The notes below the pieces were generated by a model. The model ran no database searches, was not told the origin of the DNA, and was given only the letters and a program-made list of their open reading frames with translations. Positions 6,727-14,987 of a DNA stretch of 19,218 nt are shown here, in pieces; positions within the stretch are counted from its first letter, which is position 1, and each line of letters begins with the position of its first letter. Origin of the DNA: Candidatus Blautia intestinipullorum (GTDB lineage: Bacteria; Bacillota; Clostridia; Lachnospirales; Lachnospiraceae); assembly GCA_019120475.1 (NCBI GenBank), contig DWVA01000086.1, forward strand, positions 1 through 19,218. The letters are read 5' to 3'. Both the position numbers and the translations under genes were made by a program.

Positions 6727-8088
6727 ATGGAACTTATCACAAACATTGTAAACAGTGTCAACACATTTCTCTGGGATTACGCTCTGCTGATCCTTCTTCT
6801 TGGAAGCGGCGTTTTCTTCACCTTCATGCTCCGCTTTATCCAGATTCGGAAATTCGGCGCCGGAATGAAAGCCCTGTTCGGAAACTTTTCTCTTCATGGA
6901 AAAAGCGGAGAAAACGGACTCAGCTCCTTCCAGGCTCTGACCACTGCGATTGCCGCTCAGGTAGGAACAGGAAATATCGCAGGAGCAGCCACCGCCATCG
7001 CGGCCGGCGGTCCGGGAGCGATTTTCTGGATGTGGGTGAGCGCCTTCTTCGGCATGGCTACCATCTACGCCGAAGCGGTTATGGCGCAGCATACCAGGGT
7101 TGTCAAAGACGGCGCTTTTACAGGCGGCCCTGTCTATTATATCCAGTCCGCGTTTAAAGGACGCTTCGGCCGTTTTCTGGCAGGATTTTTTTCCGTTGCC
7201 CTGATCCTGGCCCTTGGATTTATGGGAAACATGGTACAGTCCAATTCCATCGGAGATTCCTTTAAAAACGCCTTTAACGTAAGTCCTCTGGCTGTGGGAA
7301 TCTGCGTGGCAGTCGTGGCCGGATTTATTTTCCTGGGCGGCATCCGCAGAATCGCCCGGTTTACGGAAAAGATCGTGCCTTTGATGGCGCTCCTGTACAT
7401 TGTTGGCTGCCTGATCATCCTCTTTACCCACCTTTCCGGTGTGGCAGATGCCTTTAAAAATATTTTCGTAGGAGCTTTTTCTCCTCAGTCCGTAGCCGGA
7501 GGCGCCCTGGGCGTTACTGTACAGAAAGCCATGCGCTACGGTGTTGCCCGTGGATTATTTTCTAATGAGGCAGGTATGGGATCTACTCCTCACGCTCATG
7601 CCACGGCGGACGTGGAGCATCCGGCGGATCAGGGTATTATCGCTATGATGGGAGTATTTATTGACACCTTTATCATTCTTACCCTTACGGCTCTTGTGAT
7701 CCTTTCCACAGGGGTATGGAACAACGGACTGACCGGATCTGCCCTGGCCCAGAGCGCTTTCGACGCTGCATTCGGCTCTTTCGGCAAGATATTTGTAGCT
7801 ATCTGTATGCTGTTCTTCGCTTTTACCACTATTGTGGGATGGTATTATTTCGGAGAAGTCAATGTCCGCCACCTTTTTGGAAACAAAGCGGTAAAAATCT
7901 ACGCTGTTCTGGTAGTGATCTTCGTTATTACCGGCTCTACCCTGAAAGTGGATCTTGTATGGAACATGTCCGACATGTTTAACGGCCTGATGGTGCTTCC
8001 CAATCTGATCGGCCTTCTTGCCTGTACGGTAGTGGTGCGCAGGCTGACGAAGGAATACGAGGAAAAGAAGAAATCGCAGTCCTTATAA
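6727..8088 (+). CDS. Alanine or glycine:cation symporter (AgcS family)
   Basis: 453-residue polytopic membrane protein that imports alanine or glycine with Na+ or H+. Typical family blocks are visible: VGTGNIAGAATAIAAGGPGA (residues about 79-98) with the substrate- and sodium-site glycines, GGPVYYIQ, FTEKIVPLMALLYI, and GLFSNEAGMGSTPHAHATA. About ten to eleven hydrophobic segments are expected. The reading frame is open from 6301, but the upstream part is riboswitch RNA; the ATG at 6727 with AGGAGG at 6715-6720 is the start. The C-terminus ends in a charged tail EEKKKSQSL. Expression is predicted to depend on the glycine riboswitch and terminator. A long hairpin follows 20 bases after the stop. 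Confidence 0.95.
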   Translation: MELITNIVNSVNTFLWDYALLILLLGSGVFFTFMLRFIQIRKFGAGMKALFGNFSLHGKSGENGLSSFQALTTAIAAQVGTGNIAGAATAIAAGGPGAIFWMWVSAFFGMATIYAEAVMAQHTRVVKDGAFTGGPVYYIQSAFKGRFGRFLAGFFSVALILALGFMGNMVQSNSIGDSFKNAFNVSPLAVGICVAVVAGFIFLGGIRRIARFTEKIVPLMALLYIVGCLIILFTHLSGVADAFKNIFVGAFSPQSVAGGALGVTVQKAMRYGVARGLFSNEAGMGSTPHAHATADVEHPADQGIIAMMGVFIDTFIILTLTALVILSTGVWNNGLTGSALAQSAFDAAFGSFGKIFVAICMLFFAFTTIVGWYYFGEVNVRHLFGNKAVKIYAVLVVIFVITGSTLKVDLVWNMSDMFNGLMVLPNLIGLLACTVVVRRLTKEYEEKKKSQSL

Positions 8089-8107
8089 AATAAGAGTCAT
8101 AATTTAT

Positions 8108-8147
8108 TGTTTTGGCTCCGCACAAAAGTATATGCGGAGCCAAAACA
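8108..8147. terminator. Bidirectional terminator between symporter and permease genes
   Basis: Perfect 15-base-pair stem (8108-8122 with 8133-8147) and a ten-base loop. The arms themselves begin with TGTTTT and end with AAAACA, so both strands get a U-rich 3' side. It separates convergent transcripts. Confidence 0.85.
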
Positions 8148-8163
8148 AAATTTTAAAATCTTT

Positions 8164-9528
8164 TCAGGCTTTCATTGCTTCAAGTGCGGAAATCTTTACC
8201 GCTCTGTTCGACGGGAAGAATCCCGCCCCCACCCCCATGAACACAGAAAAAAGAACAGCGGCGCCGATCAGCCACAGCGGAATAATAGAAAGAGCCGTTT
8301 CTGAAGATCCTGTATCCATCATAGCCATCATGGCGTCCCCTGTAAGCGACGCCCCCATATAAGTGTTCATAATCCAGGATACGACGCAGCTTACCAGTGA
8401 ACCGGCAATTCCTCCGACAAAGCCGATCATACCGGCTTCTATAAGAAACTCTTTCCGGATATCTGAGAGAGAACAGCCCAGAGCTTTCAAAATTCCGATT
8501 TCTCTTGTCCTTTCCACTATAGACATAATCATTGTATTGGCAATTCCGATGGCGGCCACGAAAAGGGAGACTGCGCCCAGTCCCGCCAGCATCATCTGCT
8601 TTTGTTTCACACTTTCTTCCATAGGTTTTCGAAGGCTTTCCATAGAGCTGGTCTGGTATCCCAGCCTTTTAATTTCTTTTTCCACGGAGTCCACATGGCT
8701 GATATCATCTACATCCACCAGAACCCGGGAATATTCCCTGCTTAATTTAATGTTTGTCTCTTTGCGGATTTCTTTCTGGATACGGTCGAAATCACGCATC
8801 CCCATAATAATTCCGCCCTCGGTTTCATCTCCCTTATCAAAATCCTGTTTCGTTACCCCGACAACCGTCAGCTTCTGAATGCCTTTCCAGGATGCTTTGG
8901 CACTGTTTTGTTCCTGGACGCCGTCCGCTGCTTTTTCTTCCTTTTTCGCCACTTCGACGGGAGTCTGAAGAATCGGGAAATAAGGCTGAGCATTCTCATC
9001 GCTCCAATAATCCACCATATTTTTTCCGTCAGGTCTCCTGCTGTCCACAAACTGGTAGGCAAGGTGCTCGCCTGCCAGCACTTCGTTTTCTCTTCCAGAA
9101 ATCATTTTTCCATCTTTAATTTCATAGCCTGCAGCCTCAAGATCCTTTTCAGGAATTCCAACAATGGTCGTATAATTACACTGAAAACGGGCCTGGTCTC
9201 CTGCAATCAGATTAAGCTCTTCCAGATCCATCTCCTTTTTTGGTACCACCGCCTTAATATTCTGTAGCTTTCTGATTTTATCGACACCTTTTTTGTCAAG
9301 AAGGCGGCGTTTTGCAACATTCTGAGGCGCTGACGTTACAGTAATACGCATTAAATTTCCCATTCCTTCCAGCATCTGCTCCTGGGACTTTTTCATTCCA
9401 ATCCCCAGGGATATCATAATAACAACTGCACAGCAGCCGATCACCACACCGGAAACTGTAAGGAGTGTCCTGCTCTTGCGCCTGTACAGATTTCGGACAC
9501 TCAGACTTGCTATATCTTTAAATGTCAT
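8164..9528 (-). CDS. MacB/FtsX-type ABC transporter permease
   Basis: 454 residues in the classical MacB layout: a short cytoplasmic start (SVRNLYRRKSRTLLTV), TM1 (about 21-44), a large extracellular domain (45-310), TM2 (about 313-337), then TM3 (about 365-388) and TM4 (about 416-438). VERTREIGILKALG (338-351) is the coupling motif that contacts the ATPase. A Lys/Glu-rich insert with AKKEEKAADGVQEQ is at 194-208. The ATG lies immediately before the stop of the exported protein in transcript order (one base between them), so the two are translationally coupled. Such permeases work by mechanotransmission rather than transport through the membrane, moving or signalling about envelope substrates. 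It is the last gene of the operon, ended by the shared hairpin at 8108-8147. Confidence 0.92.
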   Translation of the reverse strand: MTFKDIASLSVRNLYRRKSRTLLTVSGVVIGCCAVVIMISLGIGMKKSQEQMLEGMGNLMRITVTSAPQNVAKRRLLDKKGVDKIRKLQNIKAVVPKKEMDLEELNLIAGDQARFQCNYTTIVGIPEKDLEAAGYEIKDGKMISGRENEVLAGEHLAYQFVDSRRPDGKNMVDYWSDENAQPYFPILQTPVEVAKKEEKAADGVQEQNSAKASWKGIQKLTVVGVTKQDFDKGDETEGGIIMGMRDFDRIQKEIRKETNIKLSREYSRVLVDVDDISHVDSVEKEIKRLGYQTSSMESLRKPMEESVKQKQMMLAGLGAVSLFVAAIGIANTMIMSIVERTREIGILKALGCSLSDIRKEFLIEAGMIGFVGGIAGSLVSCVVSWIMNTYMGASLTGDAMMAMMDTGSSETALSIIPLWLIGAAVLFSVFMGVGAGFFPSNRAVKISALEAMKA

Positions 9529-9529
9529 A

Positions 9530-11368
9530 TTAAAAATCCTCGTTTTCCGTATCTCTTTTTCGCCTTCTAATCCGTGTTATACCAGCGCCGGCGGCCAGCA
9601 GAGTTCCCGCTCCTCCTGCGGCAAACAAACCTGTTTTTGCTTTATTTCCTTCTTTGGTATATCCCTGCTCTTCTGCTTCTGTCATATATCCTTCACTGAA
9701 CATCTCCTCCTCCGGAGAAATTTCTGCTTCTGCAATCTGAAAAACTTTCTCCTTTTCCACAGTCTTTTCCTGTCCTGCAGAATTCTCATAAGTCAGAGTA
9801 ATCTGAACCTTCTGGTTTCCGGCTTCTTCCGGTGTGACAAAGAAATCCAGGGTTCCGCTGGTACCTGCCTCCACGTTTCCCAGATACTTGTATGTTTCTC
9901 CGGCTTTCATCTCTGTCTTTATCACTGCTTCTACATTGCTCACAGGTATTTTCCCCTTATTTACATAAGGCAGAGAAACTGTAAACTCTTCTCCCGCTGA
10001 AGGCTCATCCATCGTCTGAATTTCTCCGGCGCTGAAGCGGTCGGGAATCTGCACCGGAATGGAAATTTTCTGCGCCGCCTCTACTTCTGTCCGTTCGCCG
10101 TTCTTCATGTATTCATATTTAAAATTCAGAGTAATATCCGCGCTGTCAGTCTTTCCGTCTTCGGAGGTCTTCAGACGGATACCTGTGCGGTAAGTTTCCT
10201 GGGGTTTCAGAACCTTCACATATACCATATTGGAGGAACCCTGCAGAGAAGCCGTCTCCCCTGTTTCTATACTTACCACCATATTTTCCACATTTAATTT
10301 TTCGTTTGTATTGCAGATATTGATATTTGTCTGAAAAGTCTTTCCGGCAGAAGCGTCTTCGTCATAATCATACTGACTGACAATAACTCTTGGAACCATG
10401 GGATCGGCATTTTTCTTCTCTTCCCCTGAGGATTCCGCTCCGCCGATATATGCTTCTCCTCCTGACGCACCATAGGATGCCGTATTGTCTACAAAAATAG
10501 CTTTGCTCTCTGACGTATTTACAGGGATCAGCAGCACCTCCTGCCGCTCTGTTTCTTGTCCCTCCGGTTCATGCTGAAAAACGGTTCTCACCTTCAGCCT
10601 TAATGTCTGTCCCTCTTCTTTTATATCTCCGGCATGAAGCCGGATATTTATTTTTTCTATTGCCCCAGGCTGTATTGTCGGCAGATCGAACGTTTCTTTT
10701 TTGTATGCTGAATGCAGACTGAGCTCTTGCGGCAGTTCCAGATTCATCCTGCCGCCCCTGATATTTCCAGATGTCCATGTATTTTTTAAAAGTACCGTGA
10801 TCCTGAAACCTTTATTGGCTCTGATTCCTTTTTCCAGTTTTTCTCTTGTAATATATAAAGTACCGCTCTGACTTTTTTCCTCTTCCTGAGCCGGTTTTTC
10901 CTGCCCTTCTTCCGGATTCTTCTGCGGGCTTTGAAATTCCGGATCCGGCTGCTGCGTAGGCTGGGATTCCTGTCCCTGATTTCCTGATTGATCCGGTGTC
11001 TGCACTGGATCTCCGGATGTAAAATCAACAGAGGGAAGCTCAGTATCTGCTGGAGGGACAGAAGTCTCCTCTGAAGTTTTTTTCTCCGCATTATCAGGAG
11101 CTGACGGGGAATCGGAAAATTCCGGCAAAGTGCCATCCGGCGCCGATACCGGCGCTTTCAGCTGTTCGGCGGGATTTTGTATCTGTACATCGGCAGGCGT
11201 CTCCGACATTTCGTCTGCGCCTGCCGCCCTGCCCTCTTCTGTTATCTGTACCGGATTTTCCGGTTCCGCGCCATAAACCTGACAAGTGCTTCCCGCCAGC
11301 AGAAATATCGCTGCCACAGCGGCCGCCGCTCTTATTTTTCCTGTTTTTCTTGCTTTTTCTGTTTTCAT
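9530..11368 (-). CDS. Exported, membrane-anchored CARDB-like adaptor protein of the ABC system
   Basis: 612 residues. A signal peptide covers about 1-34 (AAAAVAAIFLLAGSTCQVYGA). Residues 35-170 are a disordered Pro/Glu/Gln/Ser-rich spacer. Three beta-rich CARDB/COG1361-like modules follow: about 172-287 (ITVLLKNT, LPQELSLHS), 325-445 (VSQYDYDEDASAGKTFQTNI, ICNTNE) and 446-547 (SAGEEFTVSLPYVNKGK, GTLDFFVTPEEAGN). After an acidic link, a hydrophobic Gly/Ala segment (579-597) and RIRRRKRD form a C-terminal anchor, leaving the domains outside the cell. It sits between the ATPase and permease genes, where Gram-negative MacAB operons have the HlyD-type adaptor, so it is probably the extracellular partner of the permease. 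No LPXTG motif. The ribosome binding site is weak (AAAGGCGG about 15 bases upstream). Function is inferred from context. Confidence 0.87.
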   Translation of the reverse strand: MKTEKARKTGKIRAAAAVAAIFLLAGSTCQVYGAEPENPVQITEEGRAAGADEMSETPADVQIQNPAEQLKAPVSAPDGTLPEFSDSPSAPDNAEKKTSEETSVPPADTELPSVDFTSGDPVQTPDQSGNQGQESQPTQQPDPEFQSPQKNPEEGQEKPAQEEEKSQSGTLYITREKLEKGIRANKGFRITVLLKNTWTSGNIRGGRMNLELPQELSLHSAYKKETFDLPTIQPGAIEKINIRLHAGDIKEEGQTLRLKVRTVFQHEPEGQETERQEVLLIPVNTSESKAIFVDNTASYGASGGEAYIGGAESSGEEKKNADPMVPRVIVSQYDYDEDASAGKTFQTNINICNTNEKLNVENMVVSIETGETASLQGSSNMVYVKVLKPQETYRTGIRLKTSEDGKTDSADITLNFKYEYMKNGERTEVEAAQKISIPVQIPDRFSAGEIQTMDEPSAGEEFTVSLPYVNKGKIPVSNVEAVIKTEMKAGETYKYLGNVEAGTSGTLDFFVTPEEAGNQKVQITLTYENSAGQEKTVEKEKVFQIAEAEISPEEEMFSEGYMTEAEEQGYTKEGNKAKTGLFAAGGAGTLLAAGAGITRIRRRKRDTENEDF

Positions 11369-11443
11369 ATAAATTTCTGAAGTACCGCCTTTCCTGAACT
11401 TTTTTCTATCAATTTGAAATTACTATATAGTCCCTTCTTGTCT

Positions 11444-12157
11444 TCACTTTTTCTTTTGCTCATCCTTTACGATTTTCCCATCAATTAAAGTAAGAATCCG
11501 GTCCGCATAGGACGCCATATGAGGATCATGAGTGACCAGTACGATCGTCTGCTGATTCTCTCTTGCCATATCCGTAATCATACCCATAATCTGTGCCGTA
11601 GTCTTTGTATCCAGATTGCCTGTAGGCTCGTCGGCAAAGACCACCTCCGGCTTTGTTACAAATGCTCTCGCAATTCCCACTCTCTGCTGCTGGCCGCCGG
11701 ACATCTGGGAAGGGTAATGGTAAATTCTTTTTTCCAGTCCCACCTGTTTCAGCAGTTCCCTCGCTCTGCGGTATCTCTCCTTTTTAGGATATCCCTGAAA
11801 CATCATCGGCAGCGCTACATTCTCAAGGGCAGTAAGTCCCGGGAGGAGATTATATGCCTGAAATATAAATCCTATATGTTTTCTTCGGAAGGTCACCATG
11901 TCCCTTTCATTCAGCTTTGTAATATCAGTTTTTCCGATCAGCACCGCGCCGGATGTGGGCTTCTCCATTCCGGCGAGCTGATTCAGCAAAGTACTTTTTC
12001 CAGAACCGGAGGTGCCGAAAATACAGCATATTTCCCCTTTTTTTATATCTGCACTGACACTGTGCAGGGCAACAACTTCCTCATCTTCTAAACGGTATAC
12101 TTTACGAAGTCTGCTGATCTGTATCATAGAGGGTTTTATATATTTGTTCTTTTCCAT
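11444..12157 (-). CDS. ABC transporter ATPase, MacB/LolD/FtsE type
   Basis: 237-residue nucleotide-binding protein with all motifs: Walker A GTSGSGKST (48-56), Q-loop IFQ (Q100), signature MSGGQQQRV (152-160), Walker B VVFADEP with catalytic E177, D-loop NLD, H-loop H210. AYNLLPGLTALENV is typical of the MacB/LolD subgroup that pairs with FtsX-like permeases. The start at 12157 is chosen because AGAAAGGAG lies eight bases upstream; a second methionine at residue 11 is where many relatives begin. A 75-base gap precedes the exported-protein gene. The 115-base gap to the histidine kinase gene leaves room for a separate promoter controlled by the adjacent two-component system. Confidence 0.95.
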   Translation of the reverse strand: MEKNKYIKPSMIQISRLRKVYRLEDEEVVALHSVSADIKKGEICCIFGTSGSGKSTLLNQLAGMEKPTSGAVLIGKTDITKLNERDMVTFRRKHIGFIFQAYNLLPGLTALENVALPMMFQGYPKKERYRRARELLKQVGLEKRIYHYPSQMSGGQQQRVGIARAFVTKPEVVFADEPTGNLDTKTTAQIMGMITDMARENQQTIVLVTHDPHMASYADRILTLIDGKIVKDEQKKK

Positions 12158-12272
12158 AAAAAAGACTCCTTTCTAAATCGTATTCCAAGATTAAACATCT
12201 TTTCTTAGAATAAGATTAGAAAAAAGTCTCTATTCTGTGAACAAAATATGATTTCCTAAAAACAAGAGGCTT
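12158..12272 (-). promoter_or_regulatory. Gap between kinase gene and ABC operon, candidate regulator target
   Basis: This AT-rich stretch contains TAATCTT twice on the minus strand (12218-12212 and 12193-12187, 25 bases apart) and the small palindrome TCTTA-GAA-TAAGA (12203-12215). TCTAAT with an upstream TTGTTC at 18 bases could form a weak promoter. No convincing terminator for the kinase gene is visible, so read-through is likely and the ABC genes may also be boosted from here. Confidence 0.35.
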
Positions 12273-13652
12273 TTATTTCTCATCCCGCACCTTTTCAAAT
12301 ATAATGCGAAATTCCGTTCCCTCTCCTGCAGTGCTTGAAACCGTGATCCTGCCCTGATGATACTGGACAATCTGCTGTACCAGTGAAAGACCCAGCCCCA
12401 TCCCTTTTTTTCTCCGGGAATTATCGGCACGGTAGAAGCGTTCCCATATATGCGGCAGGTCTTTTTCCCCTATCCCCATGCCGTTGTCCGCTACTTTCAG
12501 TACTATCCCGGATTCTTTTTCACTGAGAATCACTTTTATCCAGCCGTTCTCCCGTCCATAACGATAGGCGTTCTGCAGGAGATTATCCAGCATCAGACGG
12601 AAAAGCTGAGGATTGATCTCCGCAGTCACACCGGTTTTGATTTCCGTTTCCATCGTAATTCCCCGCTCTGCGCTCAGCCGTCTGTCTCTGCACACGTCCT
12701 CTGTCAGTTCGCTGACATTCACTTTTTCCAGAGGGTAGTAACCTGTATCCTGTTCTATCCTTGTAAGGATAAGCAGCGTTTCAATTAGCTGGGACATACG
12801 GTATCCCTGTCTTTGAACCACTTCCAGAGCTTCTTTAAGCTCTTCTGTATCATCCGTATCCGATAACGCATACTCGCACTGTGCCAAAATAACAGAAACC
12901 GGGGTTCGCAGCTCATGAGAAGCGTTGGACGCAAATTTCCTTTCGGCCTCAAAATTCTTTTCCAGCCGGTGAAACATAGCATTAAAGGTTCTGGCAAGCG
13001 CTGAAATCTCGTCCCCGGTATCCTTAATCTCAATCCGTTTTGCGAGATCGCCGTTCTGTCTGATTTCTTCAGCTGTACGGCTAATCTGCGCCACAGGCCG
13101 CAAAAAACGGCCGGCCAGCCAATACCCTCCCAGAAGGGCGAGGATAAGAACAAAGGGAAAGACCAGAAATACATCCCTCAAAGTATAAAGGATATCTCCC
13201 ATTTCCGCGGCAGAATACTGCAGTCCCCGGATCCAAAGTCCGCCCTCCTCTGCATCAATGTATCTGTCATAAAGCCAGAAGCCCGCATGATCTATTTCTA
13301 TTTTCTGGAGCTGTCTGTCGTCAAAGGGGAGGGAATCAAGCTCTTCATAGAGAAAAAGGCCGCAGGCTCTGCTTTTATCTTCCCGGTAAATCATCAGAAA
13401 TACATCGTCCTGTAAAAAACCTGAATTATCCGCTGTAGCTATCTCGCTTTCCCGCAGAATCTGCTGGAGCTCCGGTTCTCCGTCTATCATCTTCGCGCAT
13501 TCGTCTATAACAACCTGAAGATTATCCAGAACGCTATTTTCCATTTTCAGCCTGTACAGGGATACTATGACAGCCCCCATAAGCAGGCACATGATAAAAA
13601 GAGCTGCAGAAAACCAGATAGTAATCCTTATTTTGAATTTACTTCCCTTCAT
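12273..13652 (-). CDS. HAMP-containing sensor histidine kinase
   Basis: 459 residues. TM1 is at about 11-33. An extracellular sensor region of about 120 residues (34-158) follows, without recognised fold, and TM2 is at 161-182. The HAMP domain (about 183-235) leads to the HisKA domain with H-box FASNASHELRTP (H246). The HATPase_c domain has N-box DNLLQNAYRYG (356-366), G1 DNGMGIG (389-395), F-box HIWERFYRAD and G2 GMGLGLSLV (417-425). It is an EnvZ/BaeS-like class I kinase. Its ATG overlaps the end of the response-regulator gene by 14 bases, giving tight coupling. It probably senses an extracellular or membrane cue and controls the downstream ABC operon; ligand unknown. Confidence 0.95.
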   Translation of the reverse strand: MKGSKFKIRITIWFSAALFIMCLLMGAVIVSLYRLKMENSVLDNLQVVIDECAKMIDGEPELQQILRESEIATADNSGFLQDDVFLMIYREDKSRACGLFLYEELDSLPFDDRQLQKIEIDHAGFWLYDRYIDAEEGGLWIRGLQYSAAEMGDILYTLRDVFLVFPFVLILALLGGYWLAGRFLRPVAQISRTAEEIRQNGDLAKRIEIKDTGDEISALARTFNAMFHRLEKNFEAERKFASNASHELRTPVSVILAQCEYALSDTDDTEELKEALEVVQRQGYRMSQLIETLLILTRIEQDTGYYPLEKVNVSELTEDVCRDRRLSAERGITMETEIKTGVTAEINPQLFRLMLDNLLQNAYRYGRENGWIKVILSEKESGIVLKVADNGMGIGEKDLPHIWERFYRADNSRRKKGMGLGLSLVQQIVQYHQGRITVSSTAGEGTEFRIIFEKVRDEK

Positions 13653-14337
13653 TTTTGTCTTTATCCTCTTCTACGCGCATCACGTAGCCCAATCCGCGGA
13701 CAGTATGAATCAGCTTTTTTTGTCCTTCTAACTCAATCTTCCGTCTCAGATAATTCATATAAACGTCAACTACATTTTCAGTTCCGTCGAAATCGTATCC
13801 CCATACATGATTCAGAATTCTCTCACGGCTCAGTATCTGATTTTTATTAACCAGAAGATACTCCAGCAGTCCGTACTCTTTTCCGGTAAGCTCGATTATT
13901 CTGCCTTCCCGCGTAACAATATGACTTCTGGCATTTAAGGACAGATTGTCCAGCTCATAGATATCTGAATGAATCCCTGCAGCCGTGCGCATTACTGCGC
14001 GGATCCTCGCCAGAAGCTCATCAAAAACGAAGGGTTTCACTACATAATCGTTGGCTCCGGCATCGAGTCCCCCAACCTTATCCGGTATTGTATCTCTTGC
14101 AGTCAGAAAAATAACGGGAGTGGATCTTCCGTTTCTGCGCAGCCGCCGCACAGTCTCCATCCCATCCATCACAGGCATGACGATATCCAGTACTGCCGCG
14201 TCATAATCCACATACAGCAGCCGCTCCAGCGCCTCCTCCCCGTCAAAACAGCTGTCCACATCATAGCCTTCTGACCGAAGTTTTTTAGTAATGATTCTGT
14301 TTAAATCCTCTTCGTCCTCTGCCACAAGAAGCTTCAT
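13639..14337 (-). CDS. OmpR/PhoB-type response regulator
   Basis: 232 residues. The receiver domain (1-115) has acidic pair E7/D8, phospho-acceptor D51 in AVLDIVMP, switch T79 and conserved K101 in VVKPF. A linker leads to a winged-helix DNA-binding domain (about 125-225) with ELTGKEYGLLEYLLVNKNQI, RERILNHVWGYDFDGTENVV and VRGLGYVM. It is the cognate partner of the overlapping kinase gene. Start at 14337 is supported by AAAGGAG eight bases upstream. An extended -10 (TGCTATATT) and a palindrome lie 60-115 bases upstream, the natural place for autoregulation. Confidence 0.96.
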   Translation of the reverse strand: MKLLVAEDEEDLNRIITKKLRSEGYDVDSCFDGEEALERLLYVDYDAAVLDIVMPVMDGMETVRRLRRNGRSTPVIFLTARDTIPDKVGGLDAGANDYVVKPFVFDELLARIRAVMRTAAGIHSDIYELDNLSLNARSHIVTREGRIIELTGKEYGLLEYLLVNKNQILSRERILNHVWGYDFDGTENVVDVYMNYLRRKIELEGQKKLIHTVRGLGYVMRVEEDKDKNEGK

Positions 14338-14400
14338 TTGTCATTCTCCTTTGTATATCAATGTAATCATCGATTCCGGAACCGTGTACGATTCCATTTT

Positions 14401-14452
14401 AATATAGCATATCCGGAGACATTGGGATACTGTTTTTTGCAGGATTAAATCC
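14401..14452 (-). promoter_or_regulatory. Candidate promoter of the two-component genes
   Basis: On the minus strand an extended -10, TGCTATATT (14409-14401), without a recognisable -35. A perfect GGATT-A-AATCC palindrome (14442-14452) lies about 41 bases upstream of the -10 edge, nearly where the FNR-like box sits in the promoter at 15311. The leader is about 55 bases. CGATTCC is repeated at 14371-14377 and 14389-14395 within the leader. Confidence 0.4.
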
Positions 14453-14500
14453 ATCCGGCAGGGATTTCTTCGCACGGAAAAGCACAACAGTGTCCCAGTG
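14420..14500. repeat. Widely spaced inverted repeat upstream of the response regulator
   Basis: CATTGGGATACTGTT (14420-14434) and AACAGTGTCCCAGTG (14486-14500) pair over all 15 positions as plus-strand RNA, using two G-U pairs. The loop is 51 bases and contains the GGATTAAATCC palindrome. It may be a pair of regulator sites or a plus-strand RNA fold; no gene overlaps it. Confidence 0.45.
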
Positions 14501-14574
14501 ATATAGGGATTATGAAGTATTCTTTCTGACGGAGTATCCTTTCATGAAGTTCTGCATCATATTTTTCTCTTTTA

Positions 14575-14643
14575 AAAACAAACCGTCAATCGTTTAGGAG
14601 AATATACTCTGAGATGTTCTCTTAAACGTTTGACGGCTGTTTT
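14575..14643. terminator. Large bidirectional hairpin upstream of the two-component genes
   Basis: Arms 14575-14602 and 14617-14643 pair over about 24 positions with a few mismatches. They contain CCGTCAA/TTGACGG, CGTTTA/TAAACG and GAGAA/TTCTC around a 14-base loop. Both outer flanks are T-rich in their direction of reading. On the minus strand it follows the small genes 14655-14968 by 12 bases, so it most likely ends that transcript before the response-regulator promoter. Confidence 0.65.
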
Positions 14644-14654
14644 ATTCCTTCTAC

Positions 14655-14801
14655 TTATTTATCACCTGCGAATGTCCTTGTGCAGAAATGGTATCTATCT
14701 CGCATAATCAATAAATCCCGCATTTTTTTCATAATTGAAATCAGCAAGGATATTAAAATAATTATAAGAAGAATCTTTACAATATATATTAACTCGTACA
14801 T
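14655..14801 (-). CDS. Small single-pass membrane protein
   Basis: 48 residues: MYELIYIVK, then one strongly hydrophobic segment (KILLIIILISLLISI, about 9-24), then a basic tail with KKMRDLLIMRDRYHF. Its ATG lies five bases after the stop of the broken exported peptide, an arrangement typical of translational coupling, and a terminator hairpin follows. The same frame is open further upstream without a credible start. No homologue recognised; it could be a small regulatory membrane protein or a holin-like peptide. Reality as a gene is uncertain because it is short and AT-rich. Confidence 0.4.
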   Translation of the reverse strand: MYELIYIVKILLIIILISLLISIMKKMRDLLIMRDRYHFCTRTFAGDK

Positions 14802-14806
14802 AATTT

Positions 14807-14968
14807 TTATAAGTCGAAGACCTTTCCCGGTTTTGTTGGCACAGCAGCTTCTGCTGTTGCAACAGTGCCCAGACATGGAAATGCCAGCAGCACACCTGCT
14901 GGCTGTATTACAGCTATAAATAATGCAAGCACACCAATCACCCATTATGTAAATACTTTCTTTTTCAT
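14807..14968 (-). pseudogene. Small exported peptide gene with a nonsense codon near its start
   Basis: The ATG at 14968 follows GGTGGAGGCAG and opens MKKKVFT, then a TAA at 14945-14947. The same frame continues as a textbook signal peptide (WVIGVLALFIAVIQPAGVLL, then ATAEA) and a short mature tail AVPTKPGKVFDL ending at 14807. Without the stop it would encode 53 residues. A GTG at 14941 just after the stop could restart translation, but it has no binding site of its own. So this is either a recently broken peptide gene or one with alternative starts. It stands two genes upstream of a sensor kinase and could have encoded its signal (inference). Confidence 0.5.
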
Positions 14969-14987
14969 GACTGCCTCCACCTTCCAT

